Assembly (NCBI GenBank): GCA_022393335.1
Contig: JAJEKB010021800.1
Span: 1-64,000 of the forward strand
Length of the DNA stretch: 64,000 nucleotides
Reading direction: 5' to 3'
Source: Macrotrachela quadricornifera
Taxonomy: Eukaryota; Rotifera; Eurotatoria; Philodinida; Philodinidae
Shown: positions 21,118 through 32,359 of the stretch, piece by piece
How positions within the stretch are numbered: position 1 is the stretch's first letter
How the letters are laid out: every line of letters starts with the position of its first letter
Translations under genes and position numbers: made by a program
Notes under the pieces: model-generated
What the model was told of the DNA's origin: nothing
Database searches by the model: none
The model's input: only the letters and a program-made list of their open reading frames with translations

Positions 21118-23835
21118 CGTAACCCGTGTAAAACTATTGCTGTTTGAAAATAACTCTATCTAGTATTTCTCGATATGTAAATATAATTCCATTCGGTATT
21201 TCCAACGAAAATCTAAAACACGATGTACAGTACACATTGTTTTATACGGGCAAATGAAACTTCATATAATTTAAAGAAATGAAAAATAAAACAGCGTTCA
21301 TATCGTCTGAATAAGCATAGATAGAATTTCTTTTCTAAAAGATAACAATCTAAGGATACCTATATAAAAACTTTTAGTAAAAAATCAGATAAAAATCGAT
21401 TGTTTAGTGAGTAAATATGGACTAAAATAGCATCATTTCACGTCAATTAAAATAAAACTCTTCAGTCTAAAATACGAATTTCTCGGATTTTTTTCAAATC
21501 GATTCTTATTGGTTAAAAATTATTAATTGATTTTAACGAATTGTTCACTTTTAATCAATTAAAATCGATTTGAAAAAAGTCTGAAAAACCAGAGAAGTTC
21601 GTTCTTAGTCAGGTCTCTAAATAGTGTCATTCTGATCGATTTTAATCTTATTTTTTGCTAAAATTTTTGACATGTGTAATTAAAAGATATCCTTTGAAAT
21701 TGAAAATAGTTCTCTATTCTATATATTGGAAGGAAAGTGGACAATTCTTCTGTAAAGTGTACATCAGTGTGTATTTTACGAGCACGAGCAGCAGATGCTC
21801 TGTACACTTGATACTGGAAACATTGATCGTGACAATATATAGATGATCTTCGCGCTTGAATCTCAGATAGATTAAGATCTATTTCTAAAATTTCATTTCA
21901 AAAGCATTTAAATGCAAATTTTCATCGTTTTTTACGAGTTAAGTATTTCTTGTGATGTTAAGAGAAAATTTTCTGTTTTTGAAATATTATTTGGTCTTGA
22001 TGATTTCAGAAATAATTCATATGAGGTCACAATGAAGATTATTTTATGTAAGATTCGAAATCTCTACGATTCAAGTTATTTTATTATAGTATCTCATTTT
22101 TAATTCTTGAAAATTTTCGATTGTAAAATTGTTATAACAATATCAACACTTGAATTGCATCATCAAAAATAAATCACAATGTTCAACATGTTTGTGACGT
22201 ATTTTATTAATGATGAAACACAAAATAATCTTTGTTTTACTCTGTTATTTCAGTTTCGATTAAACCAAGTTTCCACACCTGAACACACCAACTGCTCAAT
22301 CAAGAACATCGTATGTATATTCTGAATTGTAGTAAATTACAAAAAGGATCTATTATTCGGGATATTTACATACTATGGATCGGAAATTAATGGAAATCAT
22401 ATTCTATAGTATTGTCACCATTTTTATAACTGTCGTTACAAAGGAAAGAGTAGACACATAAAAACAGTGTCAATGACAACACCAAAAACAACAGAAGATA
22501 TGGACTTTCGAAAAATGCACACAGTCATTCTACGTATACTGGTGAGGGTGCGAAGTGGAAGTGACGATAAATAGTAATGGATTAGATTAGAGAGGCCATT
22601 TTCTTTCTAAATTCTCATTTTTAGTCGCGTGCGTTAGTGTCATTATGCACACTATTCGTAAACCTAACATTAACTAAAAAAAAAGATCGTTTTTAACCGG
22701 TTTTTACCGGTTTGAAAAAGTTGTGTAATTCCTAGTTTTTTAATAAGATAATATTATTTATTTCGGCTTTTCACAATTTTTGAAAGAAAAAGAGCAAAAG
22801 TTTCGCTTTTCGATGTAAATTCAAACCTTTCTATAGATTAAATATCCTCTTAAAAGATTTCTATTGTCTGCTATTTACAACACCTTAATAATGAGAACAA
22901 TCACATATTTATCGTTATTTCTTTTTCTATGTATTCCTTTTGATATTAATTCAATTCGTGTCAACATACCGATACATATGTTCAATTAAATTAATAAGAA
23001 AAAGAGAGCAAATCGTCGAGCTGATCCTAGAAATCGGTACACGCACGATACAATAAGTATTCGTCATATATTATTTTTATTCAATACAGTAAAAGTACAA
23101 CATAATCTTGTTATTTTTATAATTATTATGGATGCGGACAATCTTACTGCACAGGAAATTCCAAAACAAAATTAAAATTGAAATATTTTGAATTAATTAA
23201 AAATGAAAAAAGTAATAATGATATATGGAAAAATGATGTATCTTTAGTTAGACAGAAAAATGAAAGCGATAATATACATGAAAAGGAAAGTGCAACAAAT
23301 CAATTTATGAAATAAAAGTCTGCCTAGAACTAGTTTTATAATATAAATAAAACTCTTACGTCTGCCGGTTTTTGCCGCGCTAGAAATTTTTTATTCCCAT
23401 AAAATTGTTACGCATTCATCGACGATACTCTTGATCGATCGTTAAATATTTCTACCATTGAATTAATCATAATCACAGTTGTAACTGCTGAATGTCAATT
23501 ATGATTCTGGATTATTTTTGTAAATGAAAAATTCCGTATGATTATTTAAAGTTTAATTCAATTTTAAAGAATCAAAATAATAAAAACTTTTATAATGATT
23601 TATATCATGTTTTATTATTATAACAAAATCTTTCTAACCATTTAGACAAAAAATCATACTCATTGGTTATTTACATTAGTTTTGAAAGAATAAAACTTAC
23701 TTTGTATTATGAAGAATGTCTTTTTTTGACTTTCGAATTCTTCTTAATCTTATTTTGAAAAGATCCTATCAAAAGGTGTTTTCATTTTAAACAAAAGAGG
23801 CTTTTTTTGCATTTTAGAACAAAGAACTTCTTCGG
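21118..23835. other. AT-rich tract without a supported gene
   Basis: A short inverted repeat near 21470-21600 (AAAATCGATTTG-type arms) and CCGGTTTTTACCGGTTT near 22697 are the only patterns noted. Scattered open frames of about 60 residues look random. Confidence 0.45.
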
Positions 23836-23839
23836 TTAG

Positions 23840-24628
23840 CACTACTATCGATAGAAAATGGATGTAAAATGGACATATCCTTGGTGAAAGTCATCAAAAT
23901 GGTGTGAAAGTCGGTGAGATCCTAATTCTTCACGATATGTGTATTGATTATGATGATCAATCAATATATACAATTAATATGAGGTATCATTATGTTGTTG
24001 AATCGAAATATCATTCAAAGATTGATCAGATTGTTGCGGGTGGAAATGAACAGAAAAATGAAACTACCAGTTGAATTTTCCAACACATAATTATTAACAA
24101 AAATAATGATTTTCTGATCATTTTCGATCAACACAATATTATTACAATGGTCTATCCATGGATAACAATGAAGATCTTTGTGTTTCGAATGATGGGATAA
24201 TGTGATAGCAAGTATAAGCTACCAATGGAAAAATAGTAGCAGATGAAAATGAATATGTAAGTCATCTCAATCAACTCACTCGTCCTAATTATATCTTCGT
24301 TGATCAAAATAATTTAGTCTGTATATCAGATGCAGATAATCATCGTGTAATGAAATGGATGGAAGGTTCAAACGAAGAGATTGTAATTACTGGTGGACAA
24401 GGTGAAGGAGAGAATCTCACACAGTTATCACGTTCTCCTGGAATAATAGTTGATCAATTGGATTCTATCTACGTGAGTGATGATAGTTTCAACGGTCACA
24501 TAGCGCATTGGTTGAAAGCGTATAAAGAAAGTTCTATTATTGTTAGTGGACATGGATTCGGAGCACAACCAAATCAATTAGGAAGTATACTAGATATACC
24601 ATTCGATTGTTTGAATCAACGAATATAA
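23840..24628 (+). pseudogene. NHL-repeat protein, degraded
   Basis: Repeated beta-propeller phrases appear in order: VAGGNEQKNETT (about 24030), a blade with NNEDLCVSNDG (about 24160), LTRPNYIFVDQNNLVCISDA then DNHRVMKWMEG (about 24270-24365), and SPGIIVDQLDSIYVSDDSFN then GHIAHWLK. These match NHL-type propellers, a family I associate with great expansion in bdelloids. Only the last 93 codons (from 24350) are open; upstream blades are broken by stops and shifts. The substrate or ligand cannot be told. The gene ends at a TAA at 24626-24628, about 65 bases before a TIR element. Confidence 0.75.
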
Positions 24629-24694
24629 AAAACTTAAAATTGATTGATATTGAAATAATTCTAATAATAAAATAAATTTAGATGAATATATGTA

Positions 24695-25796
24695 TGAGTG
24701 AAGAGCGCGCCAAATGTACCGTCGGCTCCGTACTAGAAAAATACTTCCAACTTGGGTTCTATTCAACCACTTTGGATATTTTTTTTTGTTTTATCAATTT
24801 AGAGATGTCTGTTCACTTGTGAAAATGAATCAGTTTATAACTCTCATAACTTACGAGAAATTTTAACAACAATATAAAATATGTTGATTTTAACGTCACC
24901 TCTCACGTCAGAAGAAAATCTATTTGTTTCAATCTATTTTAATTCTGTTTGGAGTTATTTGATTAGCTAATTTTGTAGCACTCGTCAAGCGCTTTCATAA
25001 TACACAAATATTTTTTGTTGCGGACAGCGTTTTATAAACGAAAATTTGTCGACAATGTCCCTTAACATATTTCCAATTTTTTGTGTAAAACCAGATTAAA
25101 GTCGCTGCCATTATTTTCGACAAGAGAACTTTTTTGAGAAAATTTGATCCAGTATCAAAGAGAAATTGGGAAAAATATTTTGATACATGATAGAATTTTC
25201 TTTTTATGAAGTTCAGTCATTGAAAAGTTACATGCAATGTATGGAAACAAAGATGTTAACTCCAAATGTATAGCAACATTTTAGATTTTCTTATTCCTAT
25301 GGATCAACGAAAACTAAAGATTTTGCCACAAAAATTTCATCTTTTTTTCAGCTCAAATAGGCGAATAATGTCCAAAAAACAATCAATTAAGAATTTTTTT
25401 CTGTTCAAAAGAAAATCTAGTTTCATTAAGAAAATGTAGACTGAGATTTTTACGATAATTGATGTCGAACGACATGAAAATCATGAGAATTTCATTGATC
25501 ATCGAAAGAAATGGCAAACGGAAAAGATTTTACATATAAGATGTTTTTACTAGCAAAGTGTTTATGAGAGCAGTCTAGATACTCATTTTATAGGGACAAA
25601 TCCATATAATACACAGAATTTACCTGTAAAATAGCGTATCCCGGCTTTAGGACAAGAAACTGATAAGAAAAATATTGTTTTTTTTTACATATTTAGTAGA
25701 GCTGTATTAAAGAAAATAGTTACCTTTTCTATATAGTGGAATTTATCTTTTTCGATTCTTTCATCTAAACGGTACAGTTGGCGCACTCTTCACTCA
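24695..25796. mobile_element. Non-autonomous TIR element with TA target site (Tc1/mariner-like by structure)
   Basis: TIRs of 28 bp starting TGAGTGAAGAG match at both ends with two mismatches. The dinucleotide TA flanks each end. The 1.1-kb interior has no reading frame of note and no DDE motif. TA duplication is typical of Tc1/mariner elements; the superfamily call rests on that alone. Confidence 0.75.
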
Positions 25797-27010
25797 TATA
25801 TATATTTTGTCAAATTTTTATTATTTTATTAAAGAATTAATTAAATAAAAATTAATTTAAAAAAAACGAATAAAAGAATTTTATATTGATTAATTAAAAT
25901 AAATTATTCTGACAAATACAATGTAAACAAAATTTGAAAGAATATTTTAATATAATTATTTGTCAAAATTCTCTCCGATCGGAGAATCCTACCAAACGAT
26001 AAAATTCTATGAGAATCCGGCCTGTAGACTCAAGGACGAATTCGGTGGATCAATACCATTTGCTTATGTGAGTATGAATTAGCGCTTTATTCCGCAAGTA
26101 GAGACGTTCAAACCATAGGATAGAATTCCGATAGTAGGATCTGATTGTCTGAATGATTCTCTTGGATCTTTTTCAAAACAAATTTCTACGTAATTATATT
26201 TAAAACTTTTTTGAATTAACAGTTTATTGAACAATTTCAATGAACATAGATCGATTTTCATTTTTGAATAGCTATGAGAATTTTGATAGTTGAAGAGAAG
26301 GATAATTAGAAATAATATAAATCATATGAAAAAAATCTTATTTTTTAAATAATTTATTTCAAATAGAAAATGAGGAGAGAGGAAAATGAAATAATTCTTG
26401 AAGATCTTCTTTTTTTACTAGATCATTTTAATAAATGAAAATCAAGACACAAAATAATCAAATATTATGAAAGATATGTAATTCAATAATCCTTTTTCAA
26501 TTAGAGAATACTAAAAGCATTTTATCTAAACGATTTTATATATGTTAAACTTATGAAATATTCCCATTTTATCATCTATACACAAAGAATAAAACAAGAG
26601 TTTTAATAGATGTCTAATCAATTCTAAAGAATTATATTGAGATTTCTATCAAAAATATCTTTCAAAATAATTGCCTAGTTAGAAAAAAATTCTAGGGTTT
26701 CGCCTAGATTGATAGATCCTACGTCGGATTTTTCAACCTAGACATCTAGGAAATTTGGAACACTCCCAGACCGGAAAAGAAGACGTCAGATCGTATTATA
26801 TCAGATGAAATCGTACAAGAAATTGTAGTTTATAAAATTTGACACAATATCGTACTATAAGACCCATGAAAGATCTTACGACTTGCCTACGTAAAACGTA
26901 TACCCAGGTCGAAAAGTCAGACATCAGATCAGACAAGATCTTATAAGATCTTATACATATAAGATTTTTTGTATGATCTTGACATAAGAACAAACAAGTT
27001 GAAGGTGACT
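25797..27010. other. AT-rich tract, no gene
   Basis: Purely non-coding in appearance. GATCTTATAAGATCTTATA near 26936 is a short palindrome. It ends at the left boundary of the CCT6-symplekin duplication. Confidence 0.5.
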
Positions 27011-27071
27011 TAAGCTTGTGCTTGTTGAGCACTTTCAGCTTTAGGATTTCATGTTGTAATAGCCGACATAA
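27011..27071 (-). pseudogene. CCT6: Fragment of CCT6 exon 1 (left duplicate copy)
   Basis: About 60 bases match the start of the CCT6 copy at 34575-34635 (shared AAGCTTGTGCTTG, GAGCACTTTCAGCTTT). The exon is cut off after about 20 codons and carries a nonsense change. The following AATGAAAAATTC-type leader also matches the right copy, showing that the duplication included the divergent space before symplekin. Confidence 0.8.
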
Positions 27072-27258
27072 TATCACTGGTATTAATTTAATCTAAAAAA
27101 ATGGATCATTAATGAAAAATTCAAAGTAGAGATCAACAAAATATGAAAAGAAAAAAACAAACAAAGAAATGTGATTTATGTCCGTTCTTCATTAACAAAT
27201 ATTTCATCTATCGACAAAAAAGAAAACGATTGATAATATCTTGACTAGATAAATAAAG

Positions 27259-29925
27259 TTATTGTTCATTAGATGATGAAGGAACAGGAAGAGAAGAAGG
27301 AATAGTTTGTATACGAATTTCTGGTGCAATATTTTCTGAATTATCATCGATGACTGTTAAGATTGATGATGGAATTAACGAATGCTGAGCCATTAACATA
27401 GAACGTAAATGACTTCAAAGACCATCACATAATTCAGGTGCTGTTTGAAAAACATGTTTTAATTGTGCAGGTGGTAATTGAAGAAGTAATGGAAATGAAT
27501 GTGGACGAGTTTTTTGACAACATTTTATAAAACCTTCCCAGATTCGAGTTTGTTTACAAGCCTAAAAGAATATTCAAATCTATTAAGAAATTTTTTCTCT
27601 TAAATCAACTAACTTGTTTTGTAATAAGTCTTTGCAAAATATTCATAACAAAACCAACCATTTTTGGATAGAAACTTAATGCTTGTAAAATCGTTCGCAT
27701 AAACAAAACGGGTATTGGATTAATATCAACAAGTTGTTGAATAACAACAGCCAGAACATCATGACTATAAATTGCACGTTCATTTAAACACAATGTTGTT
27801 GCTATTGAATAAAATATATTAAATATATATTTAATATTTAGAAAAATTTTTACCATTCATTGTTGTTTTTAATTCACATTCTTCAGATGATATTTGATGA
27901 ACAGCAATTAAGAATTCTGATGATAAGACTGGACTAGCATGTGATGTTTTAGAAGATGCTAAAAAAAATGTTTTGTTTCATCGAATATGCTGAGAAACAC
28001 AGAAATCGATCACATTAGATGCTCAGTGTGTGGTTTGAGTGTTTGTCACAAACCGTGGTAGGAAAAGCTTAAACCGTCATTACAGTTTGCCTGACAGTCG
28101 TGACGACTGTCGAATTGGGTCAGTAGTGTCAAGTCAAAGGTTACGAAGTAAAGAGATTAACAGTCGAATGAATGAGGTCACAGTTCAAAGGTTTTTGATT
28201 GTCTGCGATTGCGTCACGAATATAAATGTGCGAGACTGGAACCAGACAAGATTTACCGGGACCATTGAAAAAGAAGTTACCGAGACTAAACAAACCTGGT
28301 CACGCATATCTCTAGTCTCGACTCATGACAACCACTATTATAGAGGTTGTATTGTATGAATAAAACTGATGCCAATTACTCGGGTATTTAACTATCTTTT
28401 CAACTATTAAAGTTTGTTTCTGTCGAACACTGAAGGAGTGGATAAATTATTCGACACGTGCTACTAAAACGCTTTGTTGAGTCTCGATACCATCGGACAA
28501 GATCTCAGATCACTCGTACCATCTCATATTAATTCTTATAGGTAATATGTGGTTAGTCAGCGGTGTGGAAAGCTGAAATGATTGACCGGAAGAACTCTCC
28601 ATCGGGTCGATCTTCTGACCAGAGATACAACTAGTGATGGTTGTTAAGAGTATTGGGCTTTCGAAATTGTCTCCGGACAGCATCCTACACTGCAATTAAT
28701 AGGTTACGACTATAAATAGAACCAATCCAGACCATTTCATTGTGTTACAATACCGATATCGATTCCATAATTATCGGATGTCAATCGTCAAAAACTCCGA
28801 CTCCGTTCCATGGAACGACTAGTACTGATCTTATCGACTATATGAACCGTCATTTGGACTTTTCAGTAGCAAAAATTTACCATTGTGAATCAAAAGTCGA
28901 TTAAAAACTTCTTTAACCACTGGTTGTGAAAGTTTAATTAATTTCGACAATGCTTTAATAATTTTTCTCTAAAAAAATCAGCTAACATTTTCTAATAAAA
29001 TAAAAGTAGCAAACCTTTTCCTAACCAGTAAGTACTGGTATAAGAAAACGAACATCAGATACTCGCTTATGATACAAATCTCATACTTTCTCACCCAATT
29101 CAGCTGATAGTAGTGCTAAGAAATAGAAAAAAAGATCTCCAAAGCAAAATAGAAGAAATAATCATCATACTTTGTTGAGTAAGAATATTTCATAATACGT
29201 ATAATCAATACTTCAGCACCTTTCGGACAATTTTCAACTAATTTTAATACTTCAGAACCAGCCATACCCATTCTACGAACCTTAATAACCAATGATTGAA
29301 ATAAAGAAAATTCAAATAAAACTTACTGGAAGCTTTAAAACACGAAGAATTACTCATTTAATATCCCTATTAACCACTGGATATATCGTTGCTAATCTAT
29401 AATAAAATTCAAATAAAACTTAAGCAAAAACATCTAATTTCATCATACGGTTGTATTAAATAATGATTCGATGGCATTAAACTAAGATATAATGGAAAAC
29501 AAAGTCGAATTGAATCTCCTGTCCAAGTATGGTTTATTACTAAAAAGCAAAGACTTTAATTTCAACATTCCTTGCAAGCAAATCTCTCACTTGTTTTATC
29601 TTCACTCTCAAGTGCTTCGAGCGTTTATGCTGATGTTAAATATTCCAAAAATTTCAAATCATGTCGCTAAAAAAAAGAAAATTGTTTTCAATTAAATTAA
29701 TTTCTTTGGAAAATTTTTACTTTAACTGATTGTTTAAATTCTTCTTTTTCATGTCAATTTTTTGCAATACGTTTATCAATTGCTGTTTGATGTTGGAGAT
29801 GAGATGATGAAGAATTTGTTGATGCTGAAGATGTAGTTGTATCATGTGCACCACCTAGTAAGATTCCTTTTCTAGTCACACCACTATTTGAATCATCTTT
29901 ATGAAAATAATTTGCATCATCCTTG
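27259..29925 (-). pseudogene. SYMPK: Symplekin pseudogene, left copy of a tandem duplication
   Basis: Exon-by-exon match to the C-terminal half of the symplekin copy at 34895-38110, including NERAIYSHDVLAVVIQQLVD and YPKMVGFVMNILQRLITKQ. Compared with the right copy it lacks about 1.28 kb (right-copy positions about 36681-37964; the junction near 29774 has a few bases of microhomology) and carries a 0.9-kb insertion at about 27967-28868. The 5' end stops near 29925 and several introns have decayed. It nevertheless keeps a good acceptor (CAATAG before the NERAIY exon) and a correct frame at two places where the right copy is broken. Symplekin scaffolds pre-mRNA cleavage and polyadenylation; this copy cannot make the protein. 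Confidence 0.85.
27967..28868. other. Insertion of unknown nature inside the symplekin pseudogene
   Basis: The right copy has only about 140 bases of intron at this point; here about 900 bases of less AT-rich sequence intervene. A 106-residue plus-strand frame (28039-28359) is present but its first codon is not ATG and nothing is recognised. I could not find terminal inverted repeats or a duplication. Confidence 0.6.
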
Positions 29926-30085
29926 AAATTAGAAGATTGAAAATTCAATAGACGAGCTTAAATAACATACAGTAATGACATACACAAGAAAAGAGCAAAA
30001 AATATATGTACAAGATAAACAAAAAAAAGAAAGTTTTTTAATAACAAGATCAAGATCATAGTCAGTTCAAAAGTCTTATGTCAAA
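29926..30085. other. Spacer between the symplekin pseudogene and the protease gene
   Basis: About 160 bases of AT-rich sequence. No motif recognised. Confidence 0.4.
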
Positions 30086-31573
30086 TTAATTTTCTTGACA
30101 ATCAGTTGAATTACATATTAAAAATTGCAATTGTTTTTCAGATAATTCTTGAAATATTTTTGATATTAAAATACCGTATGATCTCTTATTTTTTGATCCA
30201 ACATGCATTGCTACAGGAACAAATGCATTTGTTGTTGAATCATGAATAAAATATAATGATCCAGAATCACCACTTAATGCAAATTCAGTGTCATTAACCC
30301 ATTCAACTTCCATTACATTAGAATAAGAAGTATTATCTAATGTCGTGCTCGTATCAAGTCTTTCAATAAAACCCATTGTTAAATTTGTAGCTGCACCATA
30401 TTTAAATATTGGTACTTTTGTTCCTTTATGTCTATTTAACAACGATTCTAACGATGAAATAGAAACGTTTGATGGGTTACGTGAGTCTTCATCTAATTTT
30501 TCATCTGATTCTTGACTATTTGAATCATCTAATGATAATAATTCAGATGATTTTTCAGATGGTGATCCAGATGATGTTTCAAAGGATGATTCAGATGATG
30601 TTAAAACTTCATCGTAAATTTCGCTAGATAATGCTGTACAATCTAAATTGACGAGTTTGCAATAAGAAATTCCTTTTATTTTTAATAACACAGCATCATA
30701 ATCTAATTCAATAATATTATCCATATCAATAGATAAATGTTTATGTGAATTTATATGACACTTTATCTCAAGTGAACTTATATCTAATTCATTAATGACA
30801 TGATTAGCTGTAAGCGCATAATGATAATGGTTTTTAATATCTTTCACAAATAATGCGACGCTACCCTCTAAATGTATATCATCTTTGTAAATGCCTGAGC
30901 CATAACTTATATCATCATCACTTCTATCAAATTTAATAATATCTTCATCTGTTTTTGGTTGATAAATAATTTGAACAGATTCATGTTTTAATAAACTATA
31001 TAATTGTTGTTTTTCTTTCGATAGATCATCATCAAGATCAGTATAATTCATATCATTGTTATTATTGATTATTTGTAATATATCATCATATTTCGTATTT
31101 GATTTACATATAAATGTGAATTTTTTATTGCTATGATCATACAATGTATGAATATCCCATATGCCAAATTCACTAGCCATAAGCATCTTTGTTATTCGTC
31201 CTTGAAAAGTTTTTTGTAAATGAAAACATAACCTAAACAATGTTTTATTGTCACTAACACGATGTATACGGTTAAATGCTACTCCCATGTATCGTATTTT
31301 TATTTTAATTAATTTAGATAATTTTATAATAAATTTCAAAACATTTGTATCTTGTATTTTATTTTGATAAGACAAAACATATTGACTATTATCATTTTTA
31401 TCAATAAAACATTCATATGGTGTATTATTAATTGCACAAATAAGTTTATCATTTGTTGTTAATAATCCCATTTCAACAAATGCATGTATTGTAGGATCTC
31501 CATAACCATCATTGCTCATATTAATTACATTAATATATTTAATTAATGAATATGGATCTTTTTCAATTTCCAT
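30086..31573 (-). CDS. Trypsin-like serine protease, single-exon, 495 residues
   Basis: An intact frame starts at the ATG at 31573 and has no intron. A chymotrypsin-fold protease forms the C-terminal half: catalytic His in YALTANHVINE (about residue 260), Asp in LDYDAVLLKI (about 295), and nucleophile Ser in ALSGDSGSLYF (about 435), followed by HVGSKNKRSYGILISKIF. A Ser/Glu/Asp-rich low-complexity insert of about 60 residues (SSESSFETSSGSPSEKSS region) lies between Asp and Ser. The N-terminal 230 residues are not recognised; there is no signal peptide, so an intracellular protease is likely. The GDSG context and GILISKIF tail resemble non-secreted trypsin-like domains rather than digestive trypsins. 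It sits between two decaying gene copies and is one of the few clean genes here. A recent retrocopy, a transferred gene or selected cargo are all possible. Confidence 0.8.
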   Translation of the reverse strand: MEIEKDPYSLIKYINVINMSNDGYGDPTIHAFVEMGLLTTNDKLICAINNTPYECFIDKNDNSQYVLSYQNKIQDTNVLKFIIKLSKLIKIKIRYMGVAFNRIHRVSDNKTLFRLCFHLQKTFQGRITKMLMASEFGIWDIHTLYDHSNKKFTFICKSNTKYDDILQIINNNNDMNYTDLDDDLSKEKQQLYSLLKHESVQIIYQPKTDEDIIKFDRSDDDISYGSGIYKDDIHLEGSVALFVKDIKNHYHYALTANHVINELDISSLEIKCHINSHKHLSIDMDNIIELDYDAVLLKIKGISYCKLVNLDCTALSSEIYDEVLTSSESSFETSSGSPSEKSSELLSLDDSNSQESDEKLDEDSRNPSNVSISSLESLLNRHKGTKVPIFKYGAATNLTMGFIERLDTSTTLDNTSYSNVMEVEWVNDTEFALSGDSGSLYFIHDSTTNAFVPVAMHVGSKNKRSYGILISKIFQELSEKQLQFLICNSTDCQEN

Positions 31574-32359
31574 GTTATATATGAGTATATCTTTAATCTA
31601 AAATAAATATAGAAAATGTCAATTCATTGAAAGTCATTCCCACCCCGCTTCATCAGAACAGTGCTTTGAAGTGACAATTTGTTTTTGGAAACTCTTTAAG
31701 TACTCAGGCAAAAGAAGTATAAGGGAAATATGCATTCTCCAAATACTTTGGATCATCTATATAGATGAAAATAATTTTCATCATTATCGAATTGCATGCT
31801 TGAAAAATTTTTCCGCTGATTTAAATCAAAAGCAGGTGAATTTCACTACAAGATACCAATAGGAAAAGCGAATATTATCATTCAGTTGGGTGCTAAAACA
31901 ATCACAAAAAGCCTAATTCATTAGCTTAAATTTGAATCATCTTTTGCTTTCTTTCAACTTTGTCTTCTTCTATACAATGTATTAGATCAGCTTCTATTCG
32001 TTAGTCAAAGCAGATATCCTTCTTTGTTTATAGTCTCACATTATCAATGTAGCTGATGCTGCGTACGAAAAGATCAAAAAGAATGCATCCTTAGCAGAGT
32101 TGTAACCGGTAACGATAAGTCGGGTCCGGTCTGGTAGAGAATTCTTTACTACCCATTATACCTGCCGGAAGACAGCAGAGATGGAACTGGTCTAATGAAA
32201 TGACTTACGACCGACCGTTCACAAGAAAAACACAACAACGATTTGGTCAAACGAAAAAATTGTTCTGTTGCTTTTTTTAGTATGCGAAAATTATTCCTAA
32301 GAAACTCGATGTTTTCCTATCACTTTATTCTCTCAGATGTCACTTTGAAGAAGAAGAGA
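31574..32359. other. Intergenic, no gene seen
   Basis: Mixed composition; 32085-32220 is less AT-rich. No motif or repeat recognised. Confidence 0.4.

Noticed and set aside
26796..27077. 93-codon minus-strand frame
   Set aside because: Its start overlaps the CCT6 exon 1 fragment in another frame and the rest is AT-rich filler.
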